Origin: Rubripirellula reticaptiva
Lineage (GTDB): Bacteria; Planctomycetota; Planctomycetia; Pirellulales; Pirellulaceae
Assembly: GCF_007860175.1 (NCBI RefSeq)
Contig: NZ_SJPX01000003.1
Location: 142,552 to 206,551, forward strand
Reading direction: 5' to 3'
DNA: 64,000 nucleotides
Of this stretch, positions 53,803 to 63,457 are shown piece after piece. Numbering within the stretch: the first letter of the stretch is position 1; the number at the start of each line of letters is the position of its first letter. The notes under the pieces were generated by a model. It was given only the letters and a program-made list of their open reading frames with translations. It searched no databases and was not told the DNA's origin. The position numbers and the translations under genes were made by a program.

Positions 53803-55064
53803 CAGGGCGATTGCGCCACGATTGGTATTTTGCGAAACCTGGTGAGACATCGCTTTGGGATTGAGTGTTCGATGAGCGACCGGGTGATGCATCTTGCCCT
53901 GGAGTCATCGCCTTGGAACGTTCCGCCAGTCTCACCGAGCATCTTAGCAATGTCACGGACCCGCGCACCGGGAAGATCACTTACCCACTGACCAATATTC
54001 TCTTCATGACTATTTGTGCGGTAGTCGCTGGTGCCGATGACTTCGTCGCCATTGCTCACTTTTGCTCACTTTGTCAACACGAAGAAAGATTGGTTCGCGA
54101 AATCCTTGGATATGAGTTCGGGTGTCCCATCGCATGATCGATTCAACTCGATCCTTAAACACATCAAGCCTGACGAATTGGAGCGATGCTTGTTAGCTTG
54201 GCTGACAAAGCTGCATGAGATCACCGACGGGCAAGTCATCGCAATCAACGGGAAGACACTGCGTCGAAGCTACGATCACAAAGACGGTAAGGCAGCCATT
54301 CACATGGTCAGTGCATGGGCCACTGAGAATCACATTAGTTTGGGGCAAACCGTGGTTGATGCGAAGAGCAATAAGATCACGGCCATTCCGAAACTGCTGC
54401 AAATGATTGAAGTTTCCGGAGCTTTGATCACGATCGACGCGATGGGATGTCAGACCGAAATTGCCGATCGGATCATCACCGAGAAAGCCAATTACTGTTT
54501 GACCATCAAAGGCAATCAGCCAACCTTGAACAAGGGACTCAAAGCGTTCTCCTTGAAGCACCTGGAAAACGACTTTGCCGATGTTGAAGTGCGTGAGTTT
54601 CAAAGTAACGAGAAGGGGCACGGACGAGAAGATTTTCGTTCGTACTACCTTTGCAAAGTGCCCTCAGAGTTGCGCGATGCAGCGCGTTGGCGTGGACTCA
54701 AAGCGATCGGGATTTCGATAAATAATACAACTCGCCGAAGTGGTGATCGCATCGACGTCCGCTACTACATTTTGAGCAAATATGTCTCGGGCAAACGGTT
54801 CGCCTCAGCGGTTCGTGACCACTGGGGCATCGAAAACAGTCTTCACTGGAAGTTGGATATAACGTTCGGCGAAGACCAAAGCCGAATCCGAAAAGGTCAC
54901 GCTAACGAGAACTTCAATACGCTTCGCAGGACAGCCCTGAGTCTGCTCAAGCAAGAGAAAACGGCCAAGTGCGGAGTGAAGAACCAACGACTGAAATCTG
55001 GCTGGGACTGCGACTACTTAGCAAAAGTCGTGTTCGCAGCATGACTTGCGGTGCAATCGCCCTG
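53803..55064 (+). mobile_element. ISAs1-family insertion sequence, inactivated
   Basis: 1262 bp. Left end CAGGGCGATTGCGCCACG (53803-53820), right end the inverse of CAGGGCGATTGCACCGCAAG (55045-55064): the first 12 bases are a perfect match, then the ends diverge. The internal gene codes for an ISAs1/H-repeat-type DDE transposase. No flanking target duplication of 8-10 bp is apparent (GTTCGACC on the left, GCTCATCG on the right), which fits an old or rearranged insertion. Confidence 0.85.
53865..55044 (+). pseudogene. ISAs1-family transposase, frameshifted
   Basis: Two overlapping frames together make a full-length transposase. The first reads SLTEHLSNVTDPRTGKITYP, LTNILFMTICAVVAGADDFV; the second runs from about 54062 with NTKKDWFAKSLDMSSGVPSH through VIAINGKTLRRSYDH, ISLGQTVVDAKSNKITAIPK and ALITIDAMGCQTEIADRII to the stop at 55044. 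The break is a 10-bp tandem duplication, TTGCTCACTT (54052-54061 and 54062-54071); removing one copy restores IAHFVNTKK. The usual IDGK has become INGK and the usual KSNEI has become KSNKI, at the positions of catalytic or invariant residues. Confidence 0.85.
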
Positions 55065-55163
55065 GCTCATCGACCTACCCGATTTGTGGGTAGGTGAATC
55101 GCTATCAGCGACCGGAGTCTACGGAGCAACGACTGTCCGAGATCGCCGAATACCTCAACGTTC

Positions 55164-55673
55164 CTAGCGAGGTTTGTTCGTTCGCGTATGGATTCGGTTG
55201 TAAGCGTCCATCGCAGCCGGCCGTGCTTCGTCCCATGTCATGTATTCCGCCCCCCCTTCATTTTCCCACCGCTCTCGTGCAACCGTTTCTCGCGTCGCCC
55301 AGTCCTCGTTGGCTTCAGCGTCGTACGCTTCCCAACCCGATTGGTAGGCGGGGCGGTAGTGGTCGTACTCATGAGATTTATTGTAGTAAGGTCGATTTTG
55401 GTGTTCAGATTCCCAATAAGCGGTTTCGACCGTTGGGTCATAGCTTTCAGCGACAGCCTTCCCCGCCAATCCACCAGCGACGCCGCCGATCACAGCACCC
55501 GCCACGGTTCCGACTGGTCCCGCTACAGCACCTGCCACCGCGCCCGCCGCTGCTGCACCCAACGCTGTGCCGACACCCGTGCCAACGGGATGAGCGCCAG
55601 TTTCACCAGTGATCGGGTCTTCGTTGCGCAGTTCTTCGCGACTCTCGTCGCCAATGGTTTTCTTAGTTGACAT
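55164..55673 (-). CDS. Glycine-zipper membrane-associated stress-type protein
   Basis: 169 residues from the ATG at 55673, with AAGGGAAG upstream. After a polar N-terminus, residues 27-75 form two glycine-zipper helices (VGTALGAAAAGAVAGAVAGP, VGTVAGAVIGGVAGGLAGK). The C-terminal half is polar, rich in Tyr/Glu/Trp with repeats such as YWESEHQNRPYYNKSHEYDH; a similar C-terminal domain occurs in bacterial stress-associated membrane proteins, but I cannot name the family. Follows the IS right end by about 100 bp. Confidence 0.7.
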   Translation of the reverse strand: MSTKKTIGDESREELRNEDPITGETGAHPVGTGVGTALGAAAAGAVAGAVAGPVGTVAGAVIGGVAGGLAGKAVAESYDPTVETAYWESEHQNRPYYNKSHEYDHYRPAYQSGWEAYDAEANEDWATRETVARERWENEGGAEYMTWDEARPAAMDAYNRIHTRTNKPR

Positions 55674-56397
55674 GATCGCTTCCCTTAATGATGTAAGAGG
55701 CACCAGACACGAGCCGAGCGGCTCGACAATCCGGCGCTGACGATCGTGGAGTAGTAGCACTTGTCGTGCCATAGAAGTGCAGCGGAAAGGTGACAACGCG
55801 TTCAGGCCCTTGAGGTATCGCTCTTCACTCCTGCGAATGGACAGCGAGATTAGGACCCGCTTATTACTGAGGATGGAGCCGCGCAATGACAAGTCGAAAC
55901 TGAGTTATTTGGCGAGTTCACATCTGCTTGGCCCAAGTCTAAGTCCATTGCAATCAGTCGCGTGGACAGAAGCTTGCGATGCGCCCGTCGAGATAACGGC
56001 AATGGCGCCCAAGATAAGCGACTCGAACAACGCTCGGCTATCGCAAGCCACAAGTAATCGACAACCTTAACGCGTGCGACTGCTAGCCAGAAGCAATCGC
56101 TTTCACTCGAGCGTGAGCAGAAAGATCGCGAGTCCATTTCACAGCATCGCACTCCGCTGCAAGCACTCTGTCACTCGGTACCCAGCTCGCCGCCTTGAAC
56201 TCTACCATGCTCCTTTTGTGAAGCTGTTCGCATCGGCTCGGCCAACCAAACTTCACAAACTCGAGATGGGGATCGCTAACAATTAGATCTACCGAAAGCC
56301 TCAATTCGAGCAATTTAATAGAGCTCACATCGTAGTCACGAGTTATCAACTTATGACCACGAGTACTCCTATCACGAAAGCGTGCTGTGCCTCTGGA
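55674..56397. other. Gap with nothing recognised
   Basis: About 720 bp between two minus-strand genes. Several short frames on both strands lack any recognisable domain, start context or ribosome site. Probably eroded sequence. Confidence 0.35.
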
Positions 56398-56565
56398 TCA
56401 GGCAACGGGCCCGCGGCGACCCATCACCAATCCGATGATGAACAGCACCAGGAACACAACGAACAGAATCTTCGCGATCGACGCGGCGGTTCCGGCAACG
56501 ACGCCGAAGCCTAGCACACCAGCGATCAGTGCGATAATCAAAAATGTAATGGCCCAGCCCAACAT
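56398..56565 (-). CDS. DUF1328 small membrane protein (YtjA-like)
   Basis: 55 residues, easily missed by length cut-offs. [20 protein letters not shown] then [20 protein letters not shown] and [15 protein letters not shown]: two membrane helices with the typical L-G-W-A start and G-T-A-A-x-I-A-K-I-L-F centre of the DUF1328 family. A GGAG precedes the ATG by 8 bases. Common among general-stress genes. Confidence 0.88.
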   Translation of the reverse strand: MLGWAITFLIIALIAGVLGFGVVAGTAASIAKILFVVFLVLFIIGLVMGRRGPVA

Positions 56566-57859
56566 GGCTATCTCCAAACGTTACGTGGTTTTTCTCGCGG
56601 CGGCTAACAACACCACCCGGCGAACATAGTCTTGGAAGAGCGATTGGTGTGCCAAACACGTTACTGCTTAATTTTTCCGTGAAAACGACGACTCTAGCGG
56701 TCCGAACTGGACGACTGCGAGTCACTCTGATCGTGAAACGTGCATCGAGAGACAGAGAGGCCGGCCAAGCCTGCCGCTACGCCGCGATGCCCCTCCACTT
56801 TCTTCTCGATGAATGCCGAATCTCGGAAAGGGGTTTGCCTACTTTGATGCCGCATTCAAAGACATTGCGAATTATCCCTGAGCCATACGAGGCCGAACTC
56901 CTGGCCACCCCCAAAAATGGAACGACTTGACATCGGTGATATGTATCGCGGCCTCAAATGCGACGCGGCGATACATGCGAAAAAGGGATGCAACTACAAA
57001 GATTGCTGGACGAATTCCCAGTGCTGTGGTCAGCAGCTTGAGACCGCGACCGCATTGTCGATACAGAATCAGTGAGCGTCAAAATGAAATGAGTTGGCCG
57101 ACCGTTACCGAAACTGGAGAACCGATTTGAATTTAGATGCGTTTGACATATCGATAGACACCGACATTGGCCCGAAAAAACGGTGAATCAGGATCGTTTC
57201 CCCGTTGCAAACCTGCGGCGCAAATAGATCGCCGAGCAAACCGACGGGACTGAAACACACCACGCGGATTCCTTGGATTACAAGGAGGAGAGGCTATTTC
57301 TGAAACTCTCGCCCAGTGACTCGTAAGATTTCAAGGAAAAGCTTTCGGAATGCTTAAGCACGGCCAATGAAAAATTCCGCTCGATGTTCGACCCTCTATG
57401 TTCGACCAAAGGTATGGCAAATTCAGAGGATTGTCACGATCGCGTTCGTGCGATGGCCGCGTATGTTTGTCGCTTCTCGTTTTCAGTGATGGACAGACCG
57501 GGACAATCGACAAATCGGAACTTGCGGCAACGCTACCAACGCTGACTCCAGCGAGGCATCACTGTTAGATCTGGTCGACTCCGTGAACCGGGCACGCGAG
57601 AGAACAATATCCCTGCCGTCGTGTAGCGAATCGGACATCCAAAAACTTACGTTGAAGAAAGCTCACCGAGCTCGCCAACCACTACGATCGGTCGCTGTTC
57701 GTAGCGAAACTCGCCATCGGAATTGTTGGAAATTGCCGTAAGCCTAAAGGACTTTCGATACGTTAGATTCGGCGTGGTGATATGCTTTTTCAACCGTCAA
57801 TAGACGACGCAGAGGCCGAATCGAGATGACCCAAAAACAGCCAAATCCTTGACACTTCC
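56566..57859. other. Long gap without supported genes
   Basis: About 1.3 kb. Short frames on both strands (for example 56649-56930) show no domains. The receiver-domain relic just beyond suggests that this may be an eroded signalling gene region, but nothing in this stretch can be tied to a family. Confidence 0.35.
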
Positions 57860-58050
57860 GCGACCATCCTGGACGTTGACGATACAGCGCCACGCAAGAC
57901 GCTTGGCAAAACACTCGACGATCTCGGTTTTTCGCGGTGATAGCCTTCGACGGAGAGTCGGCGCTTTCAAAGGGCCGCGACCATCATCCCAACGAGATCT
58001 TCACCGACGTGGAAGATGCGAAAAATGGACGGCGGGAAGTTGGTTGAATC
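57860..58050 (+). pseudogene. Response-regulator receiver-domain relic
   Basis: On the plus strand TILDVDDTAPRKTLGKTLDD then LGFSR, two stop codons, and after a frame change IAFDGESALSKGRDHHPNEI then FTDV, and after another frame change MRKMDGGKLVE. Put together this is a receiver domain: V-D-D acidic pair, DGESAL, the phosphoacceptor in FTDV and M-x-K-M-D-G. Spacing between the acidic pair and the acceptor Asp is normal (about 45 residues). It lies 250 bp upstream of csrA. Confidence 0.65.
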
Positions 58051-58299
58051 ACGGCAGAGCAACGAAAATCTGGGCATTGGCGAACTTTCATTCATTGCTT
58101 CCCCTCGAAAGTTGACGCATTCACGCTCGCGAAACTTCGCCGCCTTCATGCCGGTACGATTGCCCCTAAATCAATCGATGTTCGTTTGCTTGCAAATAGC
58201 AAGCTGCAACTTTTCACGAACGATTGTGTCGGTCTTGGCACGGCGATTGCCGCTACACAGAGAAAGTTCATCTCAACCTCCCCAAGCAAGGATGGAACC

Positions 58300-58536
58300 A
58301 TGTTGGTACTCTCACGAAAAGCCGGTCAGCAAATTCACATCGGTGACGACGTCGTTATCACGCTCACGAAAGTCACTGGTAACCGAGTCGCAGTTGGCAT
58401 CGAAGCGCCCCTTGAAGTCTCGATCCGCCGTGGCGAACTCGAGATCCACAATGATGAATCTGAATCGTCGACAGTCATTCTGTTGCGTCACGACGATTCG
58501 CGGCCTCCATCAAGCCATCTTGCTGCGGCACAGTAA
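58300..58536 (+). CDS. csrA: Carbon storage regulator CsrA
   Basis: 78 residues from the ATG at 58300 (AAGGATGGAACC just upstream), MLVLSRKAGQQIHIGDDVVI then TLTKVTGNRVAVGIEAPLEV and SIRRGELEI. CsrA is a dimeric RNA-binding protein that represses or stabilises mRNAs at GGA sites. The conserved N-terminal L-x-x-K-x-G and the I-G-I-E-A-P block are intact; the RNA-contacting region has IRRGEL in place of VHREEI. The C-terminal tail (about 15 residues) is longer than usual. Its leader itself contains GGA, so autoregulation is plausible. Confidence 0.93.
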   Translation: MLVLSRKAGQQIHIGDDVVITLTKVTGNRVAVGIEAPLEVSIRRGELEIHNDESESSTVILLRHDDSRPPSSHLAAAQ

Positions 58537-59438
58537 GTGCGCGCTAAATCCGATAGTGGACGTCGCCGGGAATTTTTTAAAGTTTTGTTGCTGGAATGCG
58601 GCCCAATCAGTTCGACTGGTGGCATGTCAAACTTTGATTGTTGTGCTCGGCTCCGGCGAGTATTTTCCCAGGATCGACCACCGGACGCGGGCGGCGGCAA
58701 TTTCGAAATTTGTTGTTAGCGGCGTTATCGAATTTTACTGATTTACCATGGAATCAGTAGATGGGATTTCAGCCGACAGATTGTTGGTTGGGCTGAACAT
58801 AGTAGAAGCCGACTTTTTGACTTCTCTCATAGAGTCGTGATCATCAAGCTCTTCAATCTGGCGTTTTACTCACAAAATTCTTCGATGTCGTTACTAGTTT
58901 CGTCAGCCCTCTCTTCCATCAATGGCTTGGCGACCTAGAGCAACCACTACTTTGTCGCCTCAGTCGTTGACCCGTTCATCGAGATCATCCGCAAGTTCGC
59001 AGACATCGTCCGAATGCTCTTGCGAGTCGTCACGTTCGGCGCCGGTCTGCTCGTCTCACACGCTGCCGATGCATCCGGCATAGGCGAGCCCAGCAATGAG
59101 CGAAAGCAGCGTGAGCGAGCTTTTCACCTTCGGTGCAAATTCGTTTGGATATGCGATTTGTTCCGCGTCGATCGAGATTCGATCATCCCTAGCTATCTTG
59201 GAGAGGCGACGGGTCTGCCATGAATCAGCGATTCGCGGCTTAGGCCTTTGAACGCAACGCGACTGCTTAAAGACTGGAACGTCTTTTGCGTTCTTTCGTT
59301 CGCCGCGCCCGCGTCCGGCATTTAGCCGCCTGCGCATTCGTCCCGAGACATCATTCGTAGATGGGTGACGACGATCACAACCCAAAACTCTTAACGAGTT
59401 TTTCTAACCGCAGAACATCAAACGACAACCATTCGACC
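58537..59438. other. Long gap without supported genes
   Basis: About 900 bp. A minus-strand frame (59056-59385) contains a lipobox-like run (SLIAGLAYAGC) followed almost at once by a stop, and a polar stretch continues beyond it; this could be a broken lipoprotein gene but is too uncertain to call. Nothing else is recognised. Confidence 0.3.
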
Positions 59439-60662
59439 ATGGAAATGAACCGAATCGACACCGAACGTGACGCCGGACGCTTCGATCAGCAGGATGGCGT
59501 CTACTACTCACGGCATCGAGTGCGGCTCGATCAGCCACCGTTGACCGAAAATCAGTCAACCTCTCCTTGGGTCATTTTGATTGCGATCGTATTGCTTCTG
59601 GGTGCGTTCTACATTGCCAGCAGTTTGCTGGTGCCGCTAACCATTTCCGCATTAGCGTACCTGACCCTACGACCTATCACCGCTTGGCTATGCGGCTTCG
59701 GACTGAGCCAGCCGATCGCTGCTGGAATCATCATCGCAGGATTCTTTTCCATCATCGCGGTCATCGCGACCCTCATGTACGACCCATTACAGTCATGGAT
59801 GACCACCGCACCGGAAAGCGTAGGAATGCTGAAGGATAACTTCGACAGCGTTGTCCAGCCTCTGACTGCGATCGATCGAGCTGAGGAAAGTCTAGGCGAA
59901 GCGGGCGAGCAAATTGGTGCTGAGCGGCCGCCGGTCGAAGTGAAGCTTGAGAAGCCAAGCATCATCAACCCCGCCTATCTGGTGAACACGACAGGACATT
60001 TACTTGCGTTTATCAGTGCGATCGCCGTGCTAACGTTTTTTATGCTTTCATCCGGCGATGATCTCCTTAATCGCGCGTTAAACGTCTTGCCCGATGAGCA
60101 AAAACGCGAGGAAGTTCTGGTGAAGATTCGTAACGTTCAAGACAACGTTGGCAGCTACCTTGGGTACGTAACGCTTATCAATGCTGGGCTTGGCGTCGCG
60201 GTTTCGATTGTGATGTGGTTGGTCGGCATGCCGACACCGATTCTGTGGGGAGTCATGGCTGCGCTGCTCAACTTCATTCCCTACATTGGCCCAATCGGCG
60301 GGACCGTGATTGTTTTGGTCGCCGCTGGCAGTGTGTTTGACTCCTTTCCAAGAGCAATGGCGACTGCAGCCGCGTTCTGGTTGACCACCGCGGTTGAAGG
60401 ACAATTCGTCACGCCAACCGTGGTTGGCAAGTCGTTGAAGGTTGGTTCGCTCGTTGTGTTGATCGCCGTCGCATTTTGGGGATTCCTTTGGGGCTCGCCA
60501 GGCATCTTTCTGGCTGTGCCATTGCTGATCGTACAACGCGTAGTTTTCAGCAGCTTTCCGGCAACCTTGCCCATCGCTGTCGTGCTCGGTGAAGAGGCCT
60601 GCAAGCCTGGTGAAGATTGCGAATTCGTTCAAGACGACAAGCCAATCGCTGAGTGCGTGTAG
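59439..60662 (+). CDS. AI-2E-type permease family membrane protein (paralogue)
   Basis: About 407 residues from the ATG at 59439; the frame opens at 59361 and no start has a clear ribosome site. Same design as the protein at 41615-42856: membrane helices, then the conserved block GSYLGYVTLINAGLGVAVSI, WGVMAALLNFIPYIGPIGGT and VEGQFVTPTVVGKSLKVGSL. Probably descended from a common gene. It begins a plus-strand group with the DUF1206 and DUF421 genes. Confidence 0.85.
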   Translation: MEMNRIDTERDAGRFDQQDGVYYSRHRVRLDQPPLTENQSTSPWVILIAIVLLLGAFYIASSLLVPLTISALAYLTLRPITAWLCGFGLSQPIAAGIIIAGFFSIIAVIATLMYDPLQSWMTTAPESVGMLKDNFDSVVQPLTAIDRAEESLGEAGEQIGAERPPVEVKLEKPSIINPAYLVNTTGHLLAFISAIAVLTFFMLSSGDDLLNRALNVLPDEQKREEVLVKIRNVQDNVGSYLGYVTLINAGLGVAVSIVMWLVGMPTPILWGVMAALLNFIPYIGPIGGTVIVLVAAGSVFDSFPRAMATAAAFWLTTAVEGQFVTPTVVGKSLKVGSLVVLIAVAFWGFLWGSPGIFLAVPLLIVQRVVFSSFPATLPIAVVLGEEACKPGEDCEFVQDDKPIAECV

Positions 60663-60777
60663 CACACTTGCAGATGAAAGCTGCCAACTTGCAATTACGT
60701 GGGATGGCTGGTGGCACATCGTTTGCGTTTATTGCCCTTGCAGCTCGTCCATCACAACCACACGACGGTTTTTGCCC

Positions 60778-61662
60778 ATGTCGATTAATCAACCCACAGC
60801 ACGCCGCGATCCCCACAGCCGATCGTGGCATGGATATGAACCACGTTCGATGCCCGAAGTCCCACCCTGGATCAAAGCGTTAGGACGCGCGGGGCATATC
60901 GCGAAGGGTGTCGTGTATTTCATCATCGGTATGCTCGCGTTCAAGTTAGCGATTGGTGCCGGTGGGGAACTTTCTGGTTCACGCGATGCAATTCGAGAAA
61001 TTGGACAGCAGCCGTTTGGCCGCGTCCTGCTTGGGCTGGTTGCGATCGGGTTGCTCGGTTACACCGCATGGCGATGGGTCCAAGCTGGCAAGGACACTGA
61101 AGGAGCCGGATATGATGCGAAAGGGGTCTGCAAGCGAATCGGCTACGCTTTCAGCGGCTTGGCATATCTGGCATTGGGGTTCTTTTCCGGATCGCTGGCG
61201 TTGGGCTTCGGTTCCGAATTCGGCAACTCACAAGGCAATGCGGCAAGCCCGTTGTTGGATTCGTCGTGGGGGCGGGTGTTGCTGGGAATTGCCGGTGCTA
61301 TCACGATCGGGGTATCATTTTATTTTGCCTACAAGGCCTATCGGGCCAAGTTCGTGACGAAGTACGACTTGTCAGCGATGAGAGAAACGACGTGCGTAAT
61401 CGCCCTGTATGCAGGTCGGATGGGCCTCAGCACAAGGAGTGTTGCATTTGCGATCGTCGGTGCCTTCATGCTGGTTTCCGCAGTTCGAGGTACCGCAGAT
61501 GGCGAAGTCGCAGGGATGAGCGACGCCTTGGCAGCAATCGCGGCACAAAGCTACGGCAAGATTCTTATCGGCATCACGGGTTTCGGCCTGATGTGCTACG
61601 CCATTCACATGATGCTGATGGGTTGGTTCCGCAAGTTCAACGTGGCGAAATCGAATGTTTGA
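60778..61662 (+). CDS. DUF1206-domain membrane protein
   Basis: 294 residues from the ATG at 60778. Three DUF1206 units, each a pair of membrane helices with conserved Gly/Arg: LGRAGHIAKGVVYFIIGMLA, FGRVLLGLVAIGLLGYTAWR, IGYAFSGLAYLALGFFSGSL, AGRMGLSTRSVAFAIVGAFM and so on. Stress-associated in other bacteria; function unknown. The stop lies inside the start of the DUF421 gene (8-bp overlap), implying coupling. Confidence 0.88.
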   Translation: MSINQPTARRDPHSRSWHGYEPRSMPEVPPWIKALGRAGHIAKGVVYFIIGMLAFKLAIGAGGELSGSRDAIREIGQQPFGRVLLGLVAIGLLGYTAWRWVQAGKDTEGAGYDAKGVCKRIGYAFSGLAYLALGFFSGSLALGFGSEFGNSQGNAASPLLDSSWGRVLLGIAGAITIGVSFYFAYKAYRAKFVTKYDLSAMRETTCVIALYAGRMGLSTRSVAFAIVGAFMLVSAVRGTADGEVAGMSDALAAIAAQSYGKILIGITGFGLMCYAIHMMLMGWFRKFNVAKSNV

Positions 61663-62206
61663 TAAATGGATTTCCGCATCGCTAAGTCAGCTTGCGATGA
61701 TTCTGCTTTCGTCGATCGTAGTCTACATCGGCATCTTGCTTTACACCCGATTTGTTGGCCTACGCAGCTTCTCAAAGATGTCGGCGGCCGACTTTGCAAT
61801 GACAATTTCCGTCGGATCTCTATTCGGGGCAACCATTTCATCCCCAAGTCCAACACTGTTCATGGGATTGTTTGCGATTGCGTGTATGTTCGGCGGTCAA
61901 TGGTTGTTAGCGATCCTACGGGTTCAATCCAGCAAGTTCAGCAAAGCGATTGACAATCAGCCACTCCTGTTGATGGCAGGGGCCGAAATCCTGCACGACA
62001 ACCTCCGACGAGCCAACATGACCGAGCACGATCTGTTCGGAAAACTTCGCGAGGCTAATGCAATGAACTTCGACCAAGTCAAAGCAGTGGTGTTCGAGAC
62101 GACAGGCGATGTATCGGTCCTTCACGCCGACGGACCAATCCAACTCGAATCTCGATTCTTTGAGAGCGTCGATGGATCAGAGATATTGTTCGATCAGACG
62201 CCGTAA
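61655..62206 (+). CDS. DUF421/YetF-family membrane protein
   Basis: 183 residues. Three N-terminal membrane helices (LAMILLSSIVVYIGILLYTR, FAMTISVGSLFGATISSPSP, LFMGLFAIACMFGGQWLLAI), then a soluble domain with the YetF C-terminal pattern ANMTEHDLFGKLREANA and KAVVFETTGDVSVLH. Associated with stress resistance and envelope functions in other bacteria. Coupled to the DUF1206 gene. Confidence 0.9.
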   Translation: MFDKWISASLSQLAMILLSSIVVYIGILLYTRFVGLRSFSKMSAADFAMTISVGSLFGATISSPSPTLFMGLFAIACMFGGQWLLAILRVQSSKFSKAIDNQPLLLMAGAEILHDNLRRANMTEHDLFGKLREANAMNFDQVKAVVFETTGDVSVLHADGPIQLESRFFESVDGSEILFDQTP

Positions 62207-62255
62207 GGCTTGCATCGAAAGTCGACAAGATTTTCGACCTACCCACGCTCCATCG

Positions 62256-62287
62256 CCTAGTGCCTAGTGCCTAGTGCCTAGTGCCTA
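62256..62287. repeat. Four tandem copies of CCTAGTG plus a partial fifth
   Basis: A perfect 7-bp microsatellite (CCTAGTG x4, then CCTA) between the DUF421 gene and the lipoprotein gene. It is intergenic, so it does not shift a reading frame; length variation might change promoter spacing. Confidence 0.8.
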
Positions 62288-62521
62288 AACTTTTGGCGAG
62301 TGTCGTTGCCGGCCATCTTGGTACGCTGATCGAAATCACACCGACCTGTTCGGCGATCTACCAAGTATCGCTTCATCAACCCTGAAAGCGAGTTGCCACG
62401 ATCGAGTATCGACTTTTGGCACGCAGGTTGCGTTATCAAAAGTCATCATCTTGGCGGTTGGAAACTAGACAGACCGATTCGGAGTTCGCCGCCTTACTCC
62501 GGACCCAACACAGGAAATCAC

Positions 62522-62797
62522 ATGTTCAAGATACTACTCAATAGCTCACTCGCTGCCGCACTCGCTTTCTGTGCGGTTGGTTGTGACGTCGAGCAGACTC
62601 GCGAAGGCGAAATGCCCAATGTTGACGTCGACGTCAATGGCGATCCAGGGCAATTGCCCGCGTACGACGTCGACGCACCCGAGGTAGATGTCGAGATGGA
62701 AGAAAGCACGGTCACGGTGCCGGATGTCGATGTCGACATGGAAAAGAGGACAATCAAAACTCCAGACGTGGACATTACACTTCCCAAGGATGAGTAA
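62522..62797 (+). CDS. Acidic lipoprotein with VDVD-type repeats
   Basis: 91 residues from the ATG at 62522. Signal peptide with lipobox (LAAALAFCAVGC), then a short acidic protein built of alternating Val/Asp units: PNVDVDVNGDPG, YDVDAPEVDVEMEE, VPDVDVDMEKR, TPDVDITLPKDE. Repeats of this kind form extended beta-strands or bind divalent cations; no family is named. Lipid attachment to the Cys is expected. Followed by a strong hairpin. Confidence 0.8.
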   Translation: MFKILLNSSLAAALAFCAVGCDVEQTREGEMPNVDVDVNGDPGQLPAYDVDAPEVDVEMEESTVTVPDVDVDMEKRTIKTPDVDITLPKDE

Positions 62798-62842
62798 TCT
62801 CTTGTCATAGCGTCTCGCTCGCTGCGAAGAATGCCAGATTTT

Positions 62843-62875
62843 CGCGAGGAGCTGTGCTTACCACGGCTCTTCGCG
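62843..62875 (+). terminator. Strong hairpin after the lipoprotein gene
   Basis: CGCGAGGAGCTGTG pairs with CACGGCTCTTCGCG (12 Watson-Crick and 2 G-U pairs) around the 5-base loop CTTAC. No clear T-run follows; it may be a processing site or a rho-independent-like terminator. Confidence 0.5.
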
Positions 62876-63457
62876 GATTTGGTTAGGGCACAAAGCAACT
62901 TAATGAAAGCCAATCAAGATCGAGATTCTTAATCTTCCTCATCGGTGCTCGCTAGAGCCGATAAAGCGGGGATCTAAGGTTGTCCAGCAGCAGACGAGAT
63001 CGCTACGGAAATCGGTGGAAGCAGTGTCGAGCTGAACTCGGGATGGTGAGGCGATGCAGAGCGATCCAGCTTCGTGCAGGTTGACGATGCGAGGTGACTT
63101 CGTCAGACAGGAAAGCACTTAGTAAGTCTCAAGTATCATGAAGTGGACTCGTCGCATCCGACAAACGTGATGTGGTTCAATAACCAAACGGACAGACCGT
63201 TGTCGATCGAACTCTTAAAAGCGAAGGCTAACCTCGCAGAGGGAACGCGCCCAAACCACGTTCCCTTAGCCATTCGAATTCAGACGATGATCGAGAATCT
63301 GTGTGACCGAGACCTGGTTAGCGAAGACACGTGTACGTCAATCACCCAACCGCTCGGAAACACTGCTCCAATTAGCTCAGGAAAATTGATTTCCTGAGCA
63401 GCCGCCGTCGCAACGAACTAAACGTACATCATTCTCTTTTCGATACGGACAAGCATC
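62876..63457. other. Gap upstream of the CAP-domain gene
   Basis: About 580 bp. One plus-strand frame (63143-63397) has no ribosome site or recognisable domain. The CAP gene has only a weak GGA-type site upstream. Confidence 0.3.

Noticed and set aside
53553-54059. Minus-strand frame of 168 codons across the IS left end
   Set aside because: Overlaps the IS end and the transposase frame on the other strand, and has no domain.
54052-54071. Programmed frameshift in the transposase
   Set aside because: The break coincides with an exact tandem duplication and no slippery run or stimulatory structure was noticed; ISAs1-type transposases are normally made from one frame.
53795-55072. Target-site duplication for the IS
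   Set aside because: The 8 bases on each side (GTTCGACC, GCTCATCG) do not match; TCGACC occurs near both sides but not adjacent to the ends.
59056-59385. Minus-strand frame with lipobox-like SLIAGLAYAGC
   Set aside because: A stop follows five codons after the Cys and the frame has no start context; possibly a broken small lipoprotein gene but not supportable.
62256-62287. CRISPR-like repeat
   Set aside because: Seven-base units without spacers; a simple microsatellite. No CRISPR array or cas gene is seen anywhere in the window.
63143-63397. 84-codon plus-strand frame before the CAP gene
   Set aside because: No recognisable domain, no ribosome site and composition not clearly coding.
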